A stretch of 64,000 nt of DNA from contig NZ_JARKMX010000005.1 of NCBI RefSeq assembly GCF_029360705.1, positions 100,338-164,337 on the forward strand, written 5' to 3'. How positions within the stretch are numbered: the stretch's first letter is position 1; every line of letters begins with the position of its first letter. Positions 1 to 9,500 of the stretch are shown piece by piece. The position numbers were made by a program, and so were the translations under genes. This stretch comes from Paraflavitalea pollutisoli. Lineage in GTDB: Bacteria > Bacteroidota > Bacteroidia > Chitinophagales > Chitinophagaceae. The notes beneath the pieces were generated by a model. The model saw only the letters and a program-made list of their open reading frames with translations, had not been told where the DNA came from and ran no database searches.

Positions 1-1
1 T

Positions 2-1660
2 GAAAGCCGTACCGACCTGGACGACATGAAGAAAGAATTCCTGTCGACCGGTAAGAACCTGACCCTCACCGAAGCCCTGGTAGATGCCGACGTATTCATC
101 GGTCTCAGCAAGGGTAATGTACTGACCGGTGACATGGTGAAGGCGATGGCAAAGAACCCCATCGTATTTGCGATGGCCAATCCCGATCCGGAGATCACCT
201 ATGAACTGGCTACTTCAGTTCGTAAAGACATCATCATGGCTACCGGCCGCAGTGATTATCCCAACCAGGTCAACAACGTATTGGGATTCCCCTTCATCTT
301 CCGCGGCGCTCTCGACGTACGTGCCACGCAGATCAATGAAGCGATGAAACTGGCAGCCGTGAAAGCACTGGCCGAAATGGCCCGCACACCGGTGCCCGAT
401 ATCGTGAACCTCGCCTATAACCAGGACAATATGTCCTTCGGACCTGAATACATCATTCCCAAACCCGTAGATCCCCGCCTGCTGTCTACCGTGGCACCTG
501 CGGTCGCCAAAGCCGCTATCGAAAGCGGTGTGGCCCAAAAGACGATCGACAACTGGGACGACTACGTGATCGAGCTGGAACGACGCCTTGGCCAGGACAA
601 CCAGGTGATGCGTATCCTCGGCAACAAGGCCCGCCGCGATCCCAAGCGTGTGGTATTTGCCGAAGCCGATAACCAAAAGATCCTCAAAGCCGCACAGATC
701 GCCTACGAAGAAGGTATCGCCCACCCTATCCTGTTGGGCGATGAGAAAAAAATACGTGCTATCGCCAACGAAAACAAGATCGACCTGGACGATATGCCCA
801 TCATCGATCCCCGAAGCGACGATTACGAAGAGCGTCGGAAGATCTATGGCGAGCTTTTCTTTGAAAAGAGAAAACGTCGTGGTGTGAACAAGTACGAAGC
901 GATCAAGATGATGAAAGACCGCAACTACTTTGGTTCTATGATGGTGGAAACCGGTGATGCCCACGGTATGATCTCCGGTCTTACCCGTAACTATCCCGAA
1001 ACCATCCGCCCCGCCTTACAGGTCATCGGTACAGAGCCCGGTGTCAAGAAGATCGCCGGTATGTACCTATTGCTCACCAAACGTGGCCCCATCTTCATGG
1101 CCGATACTACCGTCAACTTCAACCCTACGGCGGAAGAACTGGCTGATATCACCCTGATGGCTGCCCAGGAAGTGCGCAATTTCAACCTGGTGCCCCGGAT
1201 TGCCATGCTGAGCTACTCCAACTTCGGCAGCAGCGCTTCCCCCGAAGCCAAACTGGTGTCGCAGGCCCGGGAGATCGTGAAGCAAAAAGATCCTACACTG
1301 ATCGTTGATGGTGAAATGCAAGCCAGCGTAGCCTTCAACCAGGATCTGATGAAGGAAAGCTATCCTTTCAGCGAGTTGGTAGACCAGGAAGTGAATACCC
1401 TCATCTTCCCCAACCTGGCCGCCGGTAACGTGGCATACAATTTATTGAAGGAAGTAGGTGGCGCCGATGCGATCGGGCCAATCCTGCTGGGTCTTAAGAA
1501 GCCGGTGCATATCCTGCAGCTGGGTAGTTCGGTTCGCAGCATTTACAATATGACGCTGATCACCGTGATCGACGCCCAGTTGAAATGCCATGCCAATGCC
1601 GAGGCGCAACAGAAGACGCACTGGTGGAAAAGGAACAAAAAGGACGCAAAAAACGCATAA
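2..1660 (+). CDS. maeB: NADP-dependent malic enzyme with C-terminal phosphotransacetylase domain (5' end cut by window)
   Basis: The frame is open from base 2, so the gene begins before the window and 552 residues are visible. The first ~185 residues are the NAD(P)-binding part of malic enzyme, which decarboxylates malate to pyruvate; they include the VFAMANPDPE and ATGRSDYPNQVNNVLGFPF stretches. From about residue 200 to the end follows a phosphotransacetylase-like domain (VVFAEADNQKILKAA; VGGADAIGPILLGLKKPVH). This fusion is the MaeB form; the acyl-transferase domain in MaeB proteins is usually regarded as regulatory, binding acetyl-CoA, rather than catalytic. The full family length is about 750-770 residues, so roughly a quarter is missing. 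No clear terminator follows; mlaE starts 79 bases later with its own promoter-like sequence. Confidence 0.95.
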   Translation, partial: ESRTDLDDMKKEFLSTGKNLTLTEALVDADVFIGLSKGNVLTGDMVKAMAKNPIVFAMANPDPEITYELATSVRKDIIMATGRSDYPNQVNNVLGFPFIFRGALDVRATQINEAMKLAAVKALAEMARTPVPDIVNLAYNQDNMSFGPEYIIPKPVDPRLLSTVAPAVAKAAIESGVAQKTIDNWDDYVIELERRLGQDNQVMRILGNKARRDPKRVVFAEADNQKILKAAQIAYEEGIAHPILLGDEKKIRAIANENKIDLDDMPIIDPRSDDYEERRKIYGELFFEKRKRRGVNKYEAIKMMKDRNYFGSMMVETGDAHGMISGLTRNYPETIRPALQVIGTEPGVKKIAGMYLLLTKRGPIFMADTTVNFNPTAEELADITLMAAQEVRNFNLVPRIAMLSYSNFGSSASPEAKLVSQAREIVKQKDPTLIVDGEMQASVAFNQDLMKESYPFSELVDQEVNTLIFPNLAAGNVAYNLLKEVGGADAIGPILLGLKKPVHILQLGSSVRSIYNMTLITVIDAQLKCHANAEAQQKTHWWKRNKKDAKNA

Positions 1661-1694
1661 TACGAGGATGATCAGGCAGTTTTAACGGCCAGGA

Positions 1695-1727
1695 TTGGTC
1701 AATACTCGGTTAGTTGACTTATTATTG
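1695..1727 (+). promoter_or_regulatory. Probable mlaE promoter (TTG-N22-TAttATTG)
   Basis: TTG at 1695-1697 is followed after 22 bases by TATTATTG at 1720-1727, one mismatch from the Bacteroidota -7 box TAnnTTTG. The start codon of mlaE is 13 bases downstream, so the leader would be very short. The assignment rests on pattern match only. Confidence 0.4.
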
Positions 1728-1739
1728 TGGTAAGAATCT

Positions 1740-2483
1740 ATGACACTATTTACCGAATTTGGCCGCTACCTGTTAATGATCAAAGGCATGTTTTCCAAAC
1801 CGGAGAACGGCAAGATGTATTGGAAGGAATTCATGCACCAATGCGGTGAGATCGGTATCGGGTCGCTGGGCATTGTGGTGTTGATCTCGTTCTTCATCGG
1901 AGCGGTGTCGACCTTGCAAACAGCCTACCAGCTGGTAAGCCCGATCATTCCAAAAAGCACCATTGCACAGATCGTTCGCGATACCATCATCCTGGAATTT
2001 GCCCCCACCCTCGTCTGTATTGTACTGGCGGGTGTGATCGGCAGTAAGATTGCGAGTGAGCTGGGTAATATGCGGGTGAGTGAGCAGATCGACGCCCTCG
2101 AGATCATGGGCATCAATACCAAGGCTTACCTGGTAATGCCTAAGATCCTGGCAGCGCTGTTGACGATCCCTATGTTGATCATTCTGGCTGGTGCCCTGGG
2201 CATCTGGGGTGGCCGCCTGGCGGGTACTGTTTCCGGTATCCTGTCGCCGCAGGAATTTGATACCGGGTTGCTGAGTTCCTTTGTACCGTATAACGTGTTC
2301 TTTGCCCTCATCAAGGCATATACCTTCGCCTTCATCATCAGCAGTATCTCTGCTTTTTATGGTTACCATGTGAATGGTGGTGCCTTAGAGATCGGACGGG
2401 CGAGTACGAAATCGGTGGTGGTGAGCTGTATCGCGATATTGTTTGCAGACTATATTCTGTCCCAATTATTGTTAAGTACTTAA
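1740..2483 (+). CDS. mlaE: MlaE-family ABC transporter permease
   Basis: This 247-residue inner-membrane protein has five or six hydrophobic segments and belongs to the MlaE permease family. The family forms the membrane core of ABC systems that move phospholipids between inner and outer membrane. Family-typical stretches include IGAVSTLQTAYQL near residue 55, EFAPTLVCIVLAGVIGSKIASELG near residues 85-108, and the EQIDALEIMGINTKAYLVMPK loop just after it. The ATPase mlaF follows 49 bases later. A hairpin sits between the two. No MCE-domain substrate-binding protein (MlaD type) is encoded next to the pair in this window. Confidence 0.93.
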   Translation: MTLFTEFGRYLLMIKGMFSKPENGKMYWKEFMHQCGEIGIGSLGIVVLISFFIGAVSTLQTAYQLVSPIIPKSTIAQIVRDTIILEFAPTLVCIVLAGVIGSKIASELGNMRVSEQIDALEIMGINTKAYLVMPKILAALLTIPMLIILAGALGIWGGRLAGTVSGILSPQEFDTGLLSSFVPYNVFFALIKAYTFAFIISSISAFYGYHVNGGALEIGRASTKSVVVSCIAILFADYILSQLLLST

Positions 2484-2497
2484 AGATAAAACAGTCG

Positions 2498-2519
2498 AAC
2501 TGCCGGGCAACCGGCAGTT
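2498..2519 (+). terminator. Hairpin between mlaE and mlaF, possible attenuator
   Basis: AACTGCCGG (2498-2506) and CCGGCAGTT (2511-2519) form a perfect 9-bp stem with a GCAA tetraloop. It is followed by a pyrimidine-rich TTTCTTCTTT tract rather than a pure T run. It lies 14 bases past the mlaE stop and 13 bases before the mlaF start. It could be a partial terminator or an RNA-processing/stability element that sets the MlaE:MlaF ratio. Confidence 0.55.
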
Positions 2520-2532
2520 TCTTCTTTATCAT

Positions 2533-3342
2533 ATGATCGAAGTAAAAGACCTTAAGAAGAATTTTGGCGATAAGGAGGTACTGAAAGGCGTCAATGTCAC
2601 CATGGAAGCCGGGAAGTGCAACTTGATCATCGGTGCCAGTGGCAGCGGCAAAACGGTATTTATGAAATGCCTGGTCGGCCTGTTTCAGCCCGATGAGGGA
2701 CAGATCATGTACAGTAAGGTGAACTACACCGAGATGGACGATGAGCAGCGTAAAGGCATCCGCAAGGAGATAGGTATGCTGTTTCAGGGTTCCGCTTTGT
2801 TCGACAGCCAGACCGTTGAACAGAACATACTGTTTCCCCTGGATATGTTTACCAAAGACAGTCAGGCTACCAAAATGAAGCGGGTGAATGAGGTATTGGA
2901 TCGGGTAAAGCTCAAAGATGTCAACAAGAAATTCCCGGCTGAGCTAAGTGGCGGCATGAAAAAGCGGGTAGGTATTGCGCGGGCCATCGTACTCAACCCC
3001 AAATACCTTTTCTGCGATGAGCCCAACTCGGGGCTCGATCCGCAAACTTCGCTGGTGATCGATAAACTGATCAAAGAGATCACGATCGAGTACAATATTA
3101 CCACGATCGTCAACACCCACGATATGAACAGTGTGATGGAGATCGGCGATCACATCATCTACATGCACCAGGGCCTCAAGGAATGGGAAGGAACCAACAA
3201 GGAGATCATCTTCAGTAAAAATGAAAAGTTGAATGAGTTCATATTTGCCTCAGAGTTCCTGAAAGACGCCAAAGACATGCGTATGCTGGAGGAAACGGGC
3301 AAGATCGACAATGACCGGAACATGGATGAAATGATCAAGTAG
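2533..3342 (+). CDS. mlaF: MlaF-family ABC transporter ATP-binding protein
   Basis: The 269-residue nucleotide-binding subunit is predicted to power the MlaE permease encoded just upstream. Walker A is GASGSGKT at residues 34-41, the Q-loop region MLFQGSALFDSQTV is at 82-95, the ABC signature LSGGM is at 138-142, and Walker B YLFCDEP is at 158-164. The D-loop reads NSGLDP, and the switch histidine follows in VNTHDMNSV. The C-terminal tail after about residue 225 continues past the core ABC fold. By family and context it acts at the cytoplasmic face of the inner membrane in phospholipid trafficking; the exact direction of transport cannot be read from sequence. Confidence 0.93.
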   Translation: MIEVKDLKKNFGDKEVLKGVNVTMEAGKCNLIIGASGSGKTVFMKCLVGLFQPDEGQIMYSKVNYTEMDDEQRKGIRKEIGMLFQGSALFDSQTVEQNILFPLDMFTKDSQATKMKRVNEVLDRVKLKDVNKKFPAELSGGMKKRVGIARAIVLNPKYLFCDEPNSGLDPQTSLVIDKLIKEITIEYNITTIVNTHDMNSVMEIGDHIIYMHQGLKEWEGTNKEIIFSKNEKLNEFIFASEFLKDAKDMRMLEETGKIDNDRNMDEMIK

Positions 3343-3364
3343 CTATTAGCTTACAATAAAACAC

Positions 3365-3397
3365 AAATGCCTGTACCCATATCGGTTACAGGCATTT
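3365..3397 (+). terminator. Rho-independent terminator after mlaF
   Basis: AAATGCCTGTA (3365-3375) pairs with TACAGGCATTT (3387-3397) around an 11-base loop, followed by a run of T (3395-3401). It lies between convergent mlaF and the acetyltransferase gene and may serve both strands, with the stronger T run on the plus strand. Confidence 0.85.
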
Positions 3398-3408
3398 TTT
3401 TCGGCATA

Positions 3409-3885
3409 TCACAGCACGATTTCCATCTTGATATCGGCCCGCTCGTATTCGGTAGCAGGCAAGGGTACTTCCACAAAACCCAGTTTGCCATACAGGTGAA
3501 TGGCGGGCTTCAATACCGTATTCGACAGCAACATGACTTTAGTCGCACCAAGCGCACGGGCTTTATCCAGACAGGCTTGTCCCAGCAGGTAGCCAATGCC
3601 TTTCCCTTGTACGCTATCGTCTACCGCCATCTTGGCCAGCTCATATTCCTCATCACTAATCATGATAAGGGCACAGGCACCCACAGGCTGGTCGTTGTAC
3701 AGGGCTATAAAAATGAATCCACCTTTGTCGAGGATATAACCTTCGGGATCGTCGAGGGCTTTGTTGTCGGCTGCTTCCAGGCGGAAGTAGCGATTGATCC
3801 AGGCCTGGTTCAGGCTGCGAAAGGCATTCCGGTATTCGGCGGTATAAACAACTATCTGCACGGGTTTGGCTTCAACACTATTCAT
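3409..3885 (-). CDS. GNAT-family N-acetyltransferase
   Basis: This 158-residue protein has the GNAT fold. The acetyl-CoA-binding motif A is visible as KMAVDDSVQGKGIGYLLGQ, with Q/R-x-x-G-x-G/A represented by QGKGIG. The C-terminal motif B is LYGKLGFVEV. The substrate is not predictable; the overall look is of the small-molecule acetyltransferases with a C-terminal GNAT motif. I chose the internal ATG at 3885 because a good promoter (TTG-N20-TAACTTTG, 3900-3930) lies between it and the upstream in-frame ATG at 3930. The gene is convergent with mlaF and shares the terminator region with it. Confidence 0.85.
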   Translation of the reverse strand: MNSVEAKPVQIVVYTAEYRNAFRSLNQAWINRYFRLEAADNKALDDPEGYILDKGGFIFIALYNDQPVGACALIMISDEEYELAKMAVDDSVQGKGIGYLLGQACLDKARALGATKVMLLSNTVLKPAIHLYGKLGFVEVPLPATEYERADIKMEIVL

Positions 3886-3899
3886 AGCTACATTTTTGT

Positions 3900-3930
3900 C
3901 AAAGTTACTGGACTGGCAACCGCCAATCAA
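3900..3930 (-). promoter_or_regulatory. Promoter of the GNAT acetyltransferase gene
   Basis: Read on the minus strand, TTG (3928-3930) is followed after 20 bases by TAACTTTG (3900-3907). This is a full match to the Bacteroidota TAnnTTTG -7 box at canonical spacing. It sits 15 bases upstream of the chosen start codon at 3885. Confidence 0.6.
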
Positions 3931-3963
3931 TAGCGAACAATTGGTGATGGTACTATTTCGGAT

Positions 3964-4281
3964 CTAACGCGCCTGCTGCTCATGTTGCTCGCCCCAGAAC
4001 CACATTTGCTTGAGGATGGGGCATACGGTAGATCCATAGGCCGTGAGCTGGTATTGCACCTTGAGCGGCGGCTTGGTACCAGTAACGCTGCGGGTAATGA
4101 TGCCTTGTTGCTCCAGCTCCTTCAGCTGTTTGATGAGGATGCGCTCACTCATCAGGGGAAATTTTCTTTTGATCTCACTGTACCTCCTTTGGCGGGCAGC
4201 AAGGTAGATGAGGATCTTAGCTTTGTACTTGCCTTTGATGACCTGCAAAAAGGTATCGATGGGGCTATAGATGACAGCCAT
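3964..4281 (-). CDS. HxlR-family winged-helix transcriptional regulator
   Basis: The 105-residue protein matches the HxlR family in length and pattern: YSPIDTFLQVIKGKYKAKILIYLA leading into the wing-helix core, RRYSEIKRKFPLMSERILIKQLKELEQQGIITR as recognition helix and linker, and VQYQLTAYGSTVCPILKQMWFWGEQ at the C-terminal dimerisation helix. HxlR proteins are small homodimeric repressors or activators, several of them responding to redox stress or aldehydes; a single cysteine is present near residue 85. No target operon lies beside it: the GNAT gene downstream has its own promoter, and sucD is divergent. Confidence 0.88.
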   Translation of the reverse strand: MAVIYSPIDTFLQVIKGKYKAKILIYLAARQRRYSEIKRKFPLMSERILIKQLKELEQQGIITRSVTGTKPPLKVQYQLTAYGSTVCPILKQMWFWGEQHEQQAR

Positions 4282-4483
4282 GATGCAGTATTAAATTAAT
4301 ATAAAGAGATATATTTTTATTTTACCCATATTGAACTTATATGCTTCTGATTCACCAGGTTAACGCAGGTCTGCCGTTGGTTTCGGGGCCCTTATTAGGA
4401 CTCTGTTAGAGATCGCATTTTACCATAGCAGATATGCTGTTTATGCCTTACTTTTGCCCCTCCTGAATACATAAATCACAGCT

Positions 4484-5359
4484 ATGAGCATATTAGTCAA
4501 CAAACAGTCAAAGATACTGGTGCAAGGCTTTACCGGTACGGAAGGCACTTTCCATGCTACTCAGATGATCGAATATGGTACAAATGTGGTTGGCGGTGTG
4601 ACGCCCAATAAAGGTGGCACTACGCACCTGGACCGTCCTGTTTTCAACACGGTAGCAGAAGCCGTAAAGACAACCGGCGCTAATGTATCGATCATTTTTG
4701 TACCCCCGGCATTTGCAGCAGACGCTATCATGGAAGCGGCAGAAGCAGGTATTGGCCTCGTAGTTTGTATTACTGAAGGTATTCCTGTACAGGATATGGT
4801 GAAAGCCAAACTGTACCTGCAAGGCACCAAGACCAGGCTGATCGGCCCCAACTGTCCCGGTGTGATCACTGCAGAAGAGTGCAAGGTAGGTATCATGCCA
4901 GGCTTTGTATTCAAGAAAGGTAAGATCGGTATCGTATCCAAATCGGGTACCCTCACTTATGAAGCTTCTGACCAGGTTGCTAAAGCTGGTCTCGGCGTAT
5001 CTACTGCGGTAGGTATCGGTGGTGACCCCATTATCGGCACTACTACCAAAGAGGCGCTGGAACTGTTCATGAACGACGCCGAAACAGAAGCGATCGTTAT
5101 GATCGGTGAGATCGGTGGTGGTATGGAAGCAGAAGCTGCCCGCTGGTACGCAGCACAACCCGTAAAGAAACCCGTAGTTGGTTTTATTGCTGGTCAAACT
5201 GCTCCTCCCGGCCGTCGTATGGGCCATGCCGGTGCGATCATCGGTGGCGCTGAAGACACTGCTGAAGCAAAAATGGCGATCATGAAAGAGTGTGGTATCA
5301 CTGTAGTATCCAGCCCGGCTGATATCGGTGTCACCATGGCTAATTTGCTGAAGAAGTAA
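4484..5359 (+). CDS. sucD: Succinyl-CoA ligase, alpha subunit
   Basis: SucD (291 residues) pairs with SucC to interconvert succinyl-CoA and succinate with formation of ATP or GTP in the TCA cycle. The CoA-binding Rossmann part ([22 protein letters not shown]) is at the N terminus, [11 protein letters not shown] and LIGPNCPG are in the middle, and the phosphorylated active-site histidine lies in GHAGAIIGG near residue 248. Length and motifs are full and normal. sucC is not adjacent, so the two subunits are encoded apart. A -7-like TACTTTTG at 4449-4456 lies 27 bases upstream of the start without a clear -33 partner. Confidence 0.97.
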   Translation: MSILVNKQSKILVQGFTGTEGTFHATQMIEYGTNVVGGVTPNKGGTTHLDRPVFNTVAEAVKTTGANVSIIFVPPAFAADAIMEAAEAGIGLVVCITEGIPVQDMVKAKLYLQGTKTRLIGPNCPGVITAEECKVGIMPGFVFKKGKIGIVSKSGTLTYEASDQVAKAGLGVSTAVGIGGDPIIGTTTKEALELFMNDAETEAIVMIGEIGGGMEAEAARWYAAQPVKKPVVGFIAGQTAPPGRRMGHAGAIIGGAEDTAEAKMAIMKECGITVVSSPADIGVTMANLLKK

Positions 5360-5383
5360 GGATATACGCGCAACATATTACAA

Positions 5384-5405
5384 GGGCGGCTGGCAACAGC
5401 GGCCC
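5384..5405 (+). terminator. Rho-independent terminator after sucD
   Basis: GGGC-G-GCTG (5384-5392), loop GCAA, CAGC-G-GCCC (5397-5405), with one G/G mismatch in the stem, followed by TTTTTT at 5406-5411. It begins 25 bases past the sucD stop. Confidence 0.85.
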
Positions 5406-5433
5406 TTTTTTATTGCCCCTTAAAATATCAAAA

Positions 5434-5455
5434 GCCCCGGGGCTGAAGCCGGGGC
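5434..5455 (-). terminator. Terminator-like hairpin for the DUF4476 gene
   Basis: GCCCCGG (5434-5440) and CCGGGGC (5449-5455) form a G+C-rich stem with an 8-base loop. On the minus strand it is followed by TTTT (5430-5433). It lies 40-60 bases beyond the minus-strand DUF4476 stop at 5495. Confidence 0.6.
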
Positions 5456-5494
5456 CTTCGATGAATCCATCACTTAAAAACACGCAGAAAATCT

Positions 5495-6334
5495 TTATTT
5501 ATAGTTCCTGATAAAGGCCGCTAATTCTTCTTTACTGTTACTGAACTGAAAAACGTCGTACAGCATAAAATAGTCTTGCTTATTCAGGGTATTCTTATAG
5601 GCATATTTGGCCAGGTCGAGCTTGTAATTATCGAACGAGTACATCTGCACCAGTTGCTTTACCTGGTCTACCGTAAACAGGTTCTGGTCGATGACCTGCT
5701 TGGCGATGGTTACCCGCGAATTATCGAACCGCTCCCTGGTGAGGGTTTCCTTCAGAGCTGCAAATGACTGGTCATTCATGGGGCGATAACCGTTGTTATA
5801 GCCGCCGCCGGGATATCCGTTGCCAGGAGGATTGCTGGGGTTATTACCACGACCTGGCTGTTGGTAGCCACCGCCGGGTTGATTGCCACCAGGCTGCTGG
5901 TTGCCGCCAGGGTAGTAACCATTGTCTCGGCTGTTGTTCCAGTCGTCGGCATCAGTATCGACGTATTTGGGGTCTTTCATCGACAATTCGTCGTACCATA
6001 CTTTCCCAAAACGGTTCACCACGATATCGATATGGAATTGAGGACGTACGTTGAGGCTTTTCTGAAACACCAGCACCTGTTTGCGCAGGCCCATTTTGGT
6101 AGCCCCTTTACTATCATCCTGCAGGTATACTTTGATGGTATGGAAACCGGAAGACAGTTCCGGGATCAGCAATAAATTGTTGTAGTTGTCTGTACGTTCT
6201 TCAAACCGCTTTCCATCCAGTTCTACAATGATCCGCTGTTGACTGAGGTTGGTCACACTCATTTTTCCATCGTTGGGATGAGCATATACAGCGTAGGTGA
6301 TCACCAGTAAGGCAAGGGTAAATATCTTTTTCAT
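5495..6334 (-). CDS. Secreted DUF4476 domain protein
   Basis: The 279-residue protein starts with a signal peptide (MKKIFTLALLVITYAVYAHP). A ~100-residue beta-rich N-terminal part follows, then a low-complexity linker rich in Gly, Pro, Gln and Asn (about residues 145-185). The C-terminal ~90 residues (SFAALKETLTRERFDNSRVTIAKQ to the end) have the helical repeat character of DUF4476, a domain of unknown function common in Bacteroidota. The start at 6334 is favoured over an in-frame ATG 45 bases upstream because the signal peptide begins there and a complete GGAGG Shine-Dalgarno (6340-6344) sits 5 bases before it. Such strong ribosome-binding sites are uncommon in this phylum. The biological role is unknown. 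Confidence 0.85.
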   Translation of the reverse strand: MKKIFTLALLVITYAVYAHPNDGKMSVTNLSQQRIIVELDGKRFEERTDNYNNLLLIPELSSGFHTIKVYLQDDSKGATKMGLRKQVLVFQKSLNVRPQFHIDIVVNRFGKVWYDELSMKDPKYVDTDADDWNNSRDNGYYPGGNQQPGGNQPGGGYQQPGRGNNPSNPPGNGYPGGGYNNGYRPMNDQSFAALKETLTRERFDNSRVTIAKQVIDQNLFTVDQVKQLVQMYSFDNYKLDLAKYAYKNTLNKQDYFMLYDVFQFSNSKEELAAFIRNYK

Positions 6335-6339
6335 AAAGA

Positions 6340-6344
6340 CCTCC
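6340..6344 (-). promoter_or_regulatory. Strong Shine-Dalgarno that decides the DUF4476 start
   Basis: On the minus strand GGAGGT precedes the ATG at 6334, with GGAGG five bases from the start. It fixes the start at the signal-peptide methionine rather than the upstream in-frame ATG. Confidence 0.65.
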
Positions 6345-6544
6345 AGTTGGTTGTTTAGTATATAGAAGCCGGATGGCACTGAACGTTTACACGGGATGTG
6401 TTAAAAGAATGCTATTTAGGGCATAGGGTTTTTAGGAGTATGTGAATTTGGATTAAAATCTGCATCAAAGCAGTAATACGCATTTAAAAACGGCCAACCG
6501 TGCAAAATATTGCAGATTCTATAACTTGTATAAAAATTGATGGT

Positions 6545-9500
6545 ATGCCTCTTAAAAGGGTCTATTGCTTACTATTAGCTATATTATTTGTTTTCAACGC
6601 AACTGCGCAGCAAAAAATGAATACCTACGACAAAGCCTGGAAAAAGATTGACAGCCTGATCAATAAAAAGGGATTGCCGCAATCGGCATTGACCGAAGTC
6701 AATAAGATCTATGCCCAGGCAAAGCAGGAAAAGAATGATGGCCAGTTGATCAAGGCCTTATTGTACCGGCGAGCACTCAGCGAAACCAATGAAGAAGGGG
6801 CCGAACTCAAAAGCATTGCAGCACTGGAAGCAGAGATCGCCACCGCCACCGAACCGGCGAAGGCCATATTGCAGAACATTGCTGCGAGTGCGTACTGGAA
6901 TTTATTTCAACGATACCGCTACCGGATCTATAACCGGTCTGCCACCGTCAACTTCAGTAAAGCGGATATCGCCACCTGGTCGGTTCCTGATTTCCATCAG
7001 CGTATCAGCGCCCTGTACCTGGCATCACTAAAAGATGAAAAGAAGTTACAGCAAACGAAGCTGGAGCCATTCGATCCGATTATTGTAAAAGGTAATGTGC
7101 GCTACCTGCGCCCAACCCTGTTTGACCTGCTGGCGCATGAGGCCCTGGCCTACTTTAGTACCGACGAACGAAATATCGACAAGCCCGCCGATGCCTTCGA
7201 GATCACCGACCCGGCGGCTTATGCCGATGCAGGCAACTTTGCCACCCATCGATTCAGGGCCGATGACACCACCTCGCTGCATGCCAAGGCCCTTCAATTG
7301 TACCAACGATTGCTCCACTTCCACGCGCAGGATGCTAAACCCGAAGCTTGGATTGATGCCGATATTGCCCGTTTATCATTTGTTCATAGTTATGCCGTCA
7401 TCGACAACAAAACAACCTTGTATCGCCAGGCTTTGCAACGCATCATAGAACGCTATGGTAAGTTACCCATTGCCGCACAGGCGTCTTACCTGCTTGCCAA
7501 TTCCTATGCCCTGGACGCAGGTACCTATGAGGCGCTGGGAGATACCACGCACCGCTTTGCTTACCTCAAGGCTATAGAGATCTGTGAAAAGATCATCGTG
7601 CAAAAAGATTCGAGCGAAGGAAAAACCAATTGTACCGAACTGCTCAATCGCATTAAAAGACAGCAATTGGGCCTGAAGACCGAACGGGTCAATATTCCCG
7701 GCCAGCCGTTCCGGATGCTGGTCAACTACCGCAACATCACGCAGGTGTATGTACGTGTGATCCGCCTGGATGGCTCGCCAGCCATCAAATTAGATAACCG
7801 GAGCTGGGACGAAGATTACTGGAAAAAAGTGACCAGCCTGAAAGCCCAGAAGACCTTCACCCAGTCGCTGCCGGATACCAAAGATTACCAGGAGCACGGT
7901 GTGGAGATCAAGGCAGAGGCCCTACCTGTAGGTGCCTATGCCCTGTTGGTAAGTGCCAACAAAGACTTTACGCTGAAAGAGAATGCACTGGCGTTACAAA
8001 CCATTCATGTTTCCAATCTCGCCTACATCAACCAGGGTACCGACTACTATGTACTGAACCGCGAAACCGGTGCCCCTGTTCCCCGCGCTACCGTACAGGT
8101 CTGGTACAACGAATACGACAATTCCAAAAGAGAGTATGTAGATCGCAAAGGCGAAGTGCTGTACAGTGATGCACAAGGGTTGTTTACGTTCGCTGCCAAA
8201 CGCAGCAACCAATACCTCAATTACCGCCTTGATATCAGTACCAAAGAAGACCGCCTGGCACTCGAAGGGAATAAATATCTCTACCGTACGACCTCGACAG
8301 AAGAAGAGAATCGCTCGGCGACGTATTTCTTTACAGACAGGTCTATCTACCGTCCGGGACAGATCGTTCACTTCAAGGGCATCATGATCAACCACCGCGG
8401 TACCAACCAAAATGCAGTGGCTGCCAATTTCGCTACACAGGTATACCTGGTCGATGCGAATGGCCAGGAAGTGGACTCCCTTACAGTAACGACCAATGCC
8501 TATGGCTCCTACTCCGGCCGGTTTACACTGCCCTCCAACAACCTGAATGGCCAATTCACCCTTCGTGATAAGGTGACCGGCACCAATCAAAGCTTCCGGG
8601 TGGAAGAATACAAAAGACCCCGTTTTGCCACAGAGGTCAACAAACCCATCGGTACCTATCGCCTCAACGACAGCATTACTGTAAAAGGATTTGCCAAAGC
8701 ATATGCCGGGAACAACATCGACGGCGCAACGGTCAAATACCGGGTTGTGCGCAATGTGCAGATGCCTTACTGGTATGGTTGGGGCAGAAAGATCTGGCCG
8801 CCACAGGGTCGTAACGAAGCGGAAATTGCACACGGCACCACTACCACCAAAGCAGATGGTAGTTTTGAAGTAGTGTTCAAAGCATTGCCCGACCTGAGCG
8901 TTGACAAAAAAAGCCAGCCAACCTTTACCTATAACGTCAATGCGGACGTCACCGATATCAATGGAGAAACCCGCAGCGGTAGTACTACGGTGGCGGTGGC
9001 CTATCAGGCATTGTTGCTGTCTATTGAAGGATTGAACGAGCTACCGATCGATAGCCTTAAAAATGTATTGATCAAATCGACCAACCTCAACAACCTCTTT
9101 GAAAAGTCGAAGGTGGCAGTGAGTCTGTACAAATTAAAAGCACCTGATCGTGTTTTCCGTTCCCGCTATTGGGAGCAGCCCGACCAGTATGTACTGTCGC
9201 AGGAGGAATACCGGCAGCTATTCCCGTATGACCTGTATGCCAATGAAGATCAACCTGCCAGTTGGGAAAGACAGGAAAAAGTGATGGAGATGACAGACAG
9301 CACCCAGGTAGACGGCCGCTTCCCATACAAAGGAAAGATAGCCGCAGGCTGGTACCTGATAGAAGCCACCACCAAGGATAAATACGGCAATCCGGTAAAA
9401 GCACTGCACTATCTGCAGTTATTCAATAAACCGGGAGAGCATAACCCAGTCGCCTTTGGTAGCATACGACCCAATGGCGACGATTATGCGCCTGGCCAAA

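Noticed and set aside
7994..8833. Long minus-strand open frame inside the macroglobulin gene
   Set aside because: It is fully opposite a clearly coding sequence with family motifs; the translated product has no recognisable domain and no start signal.
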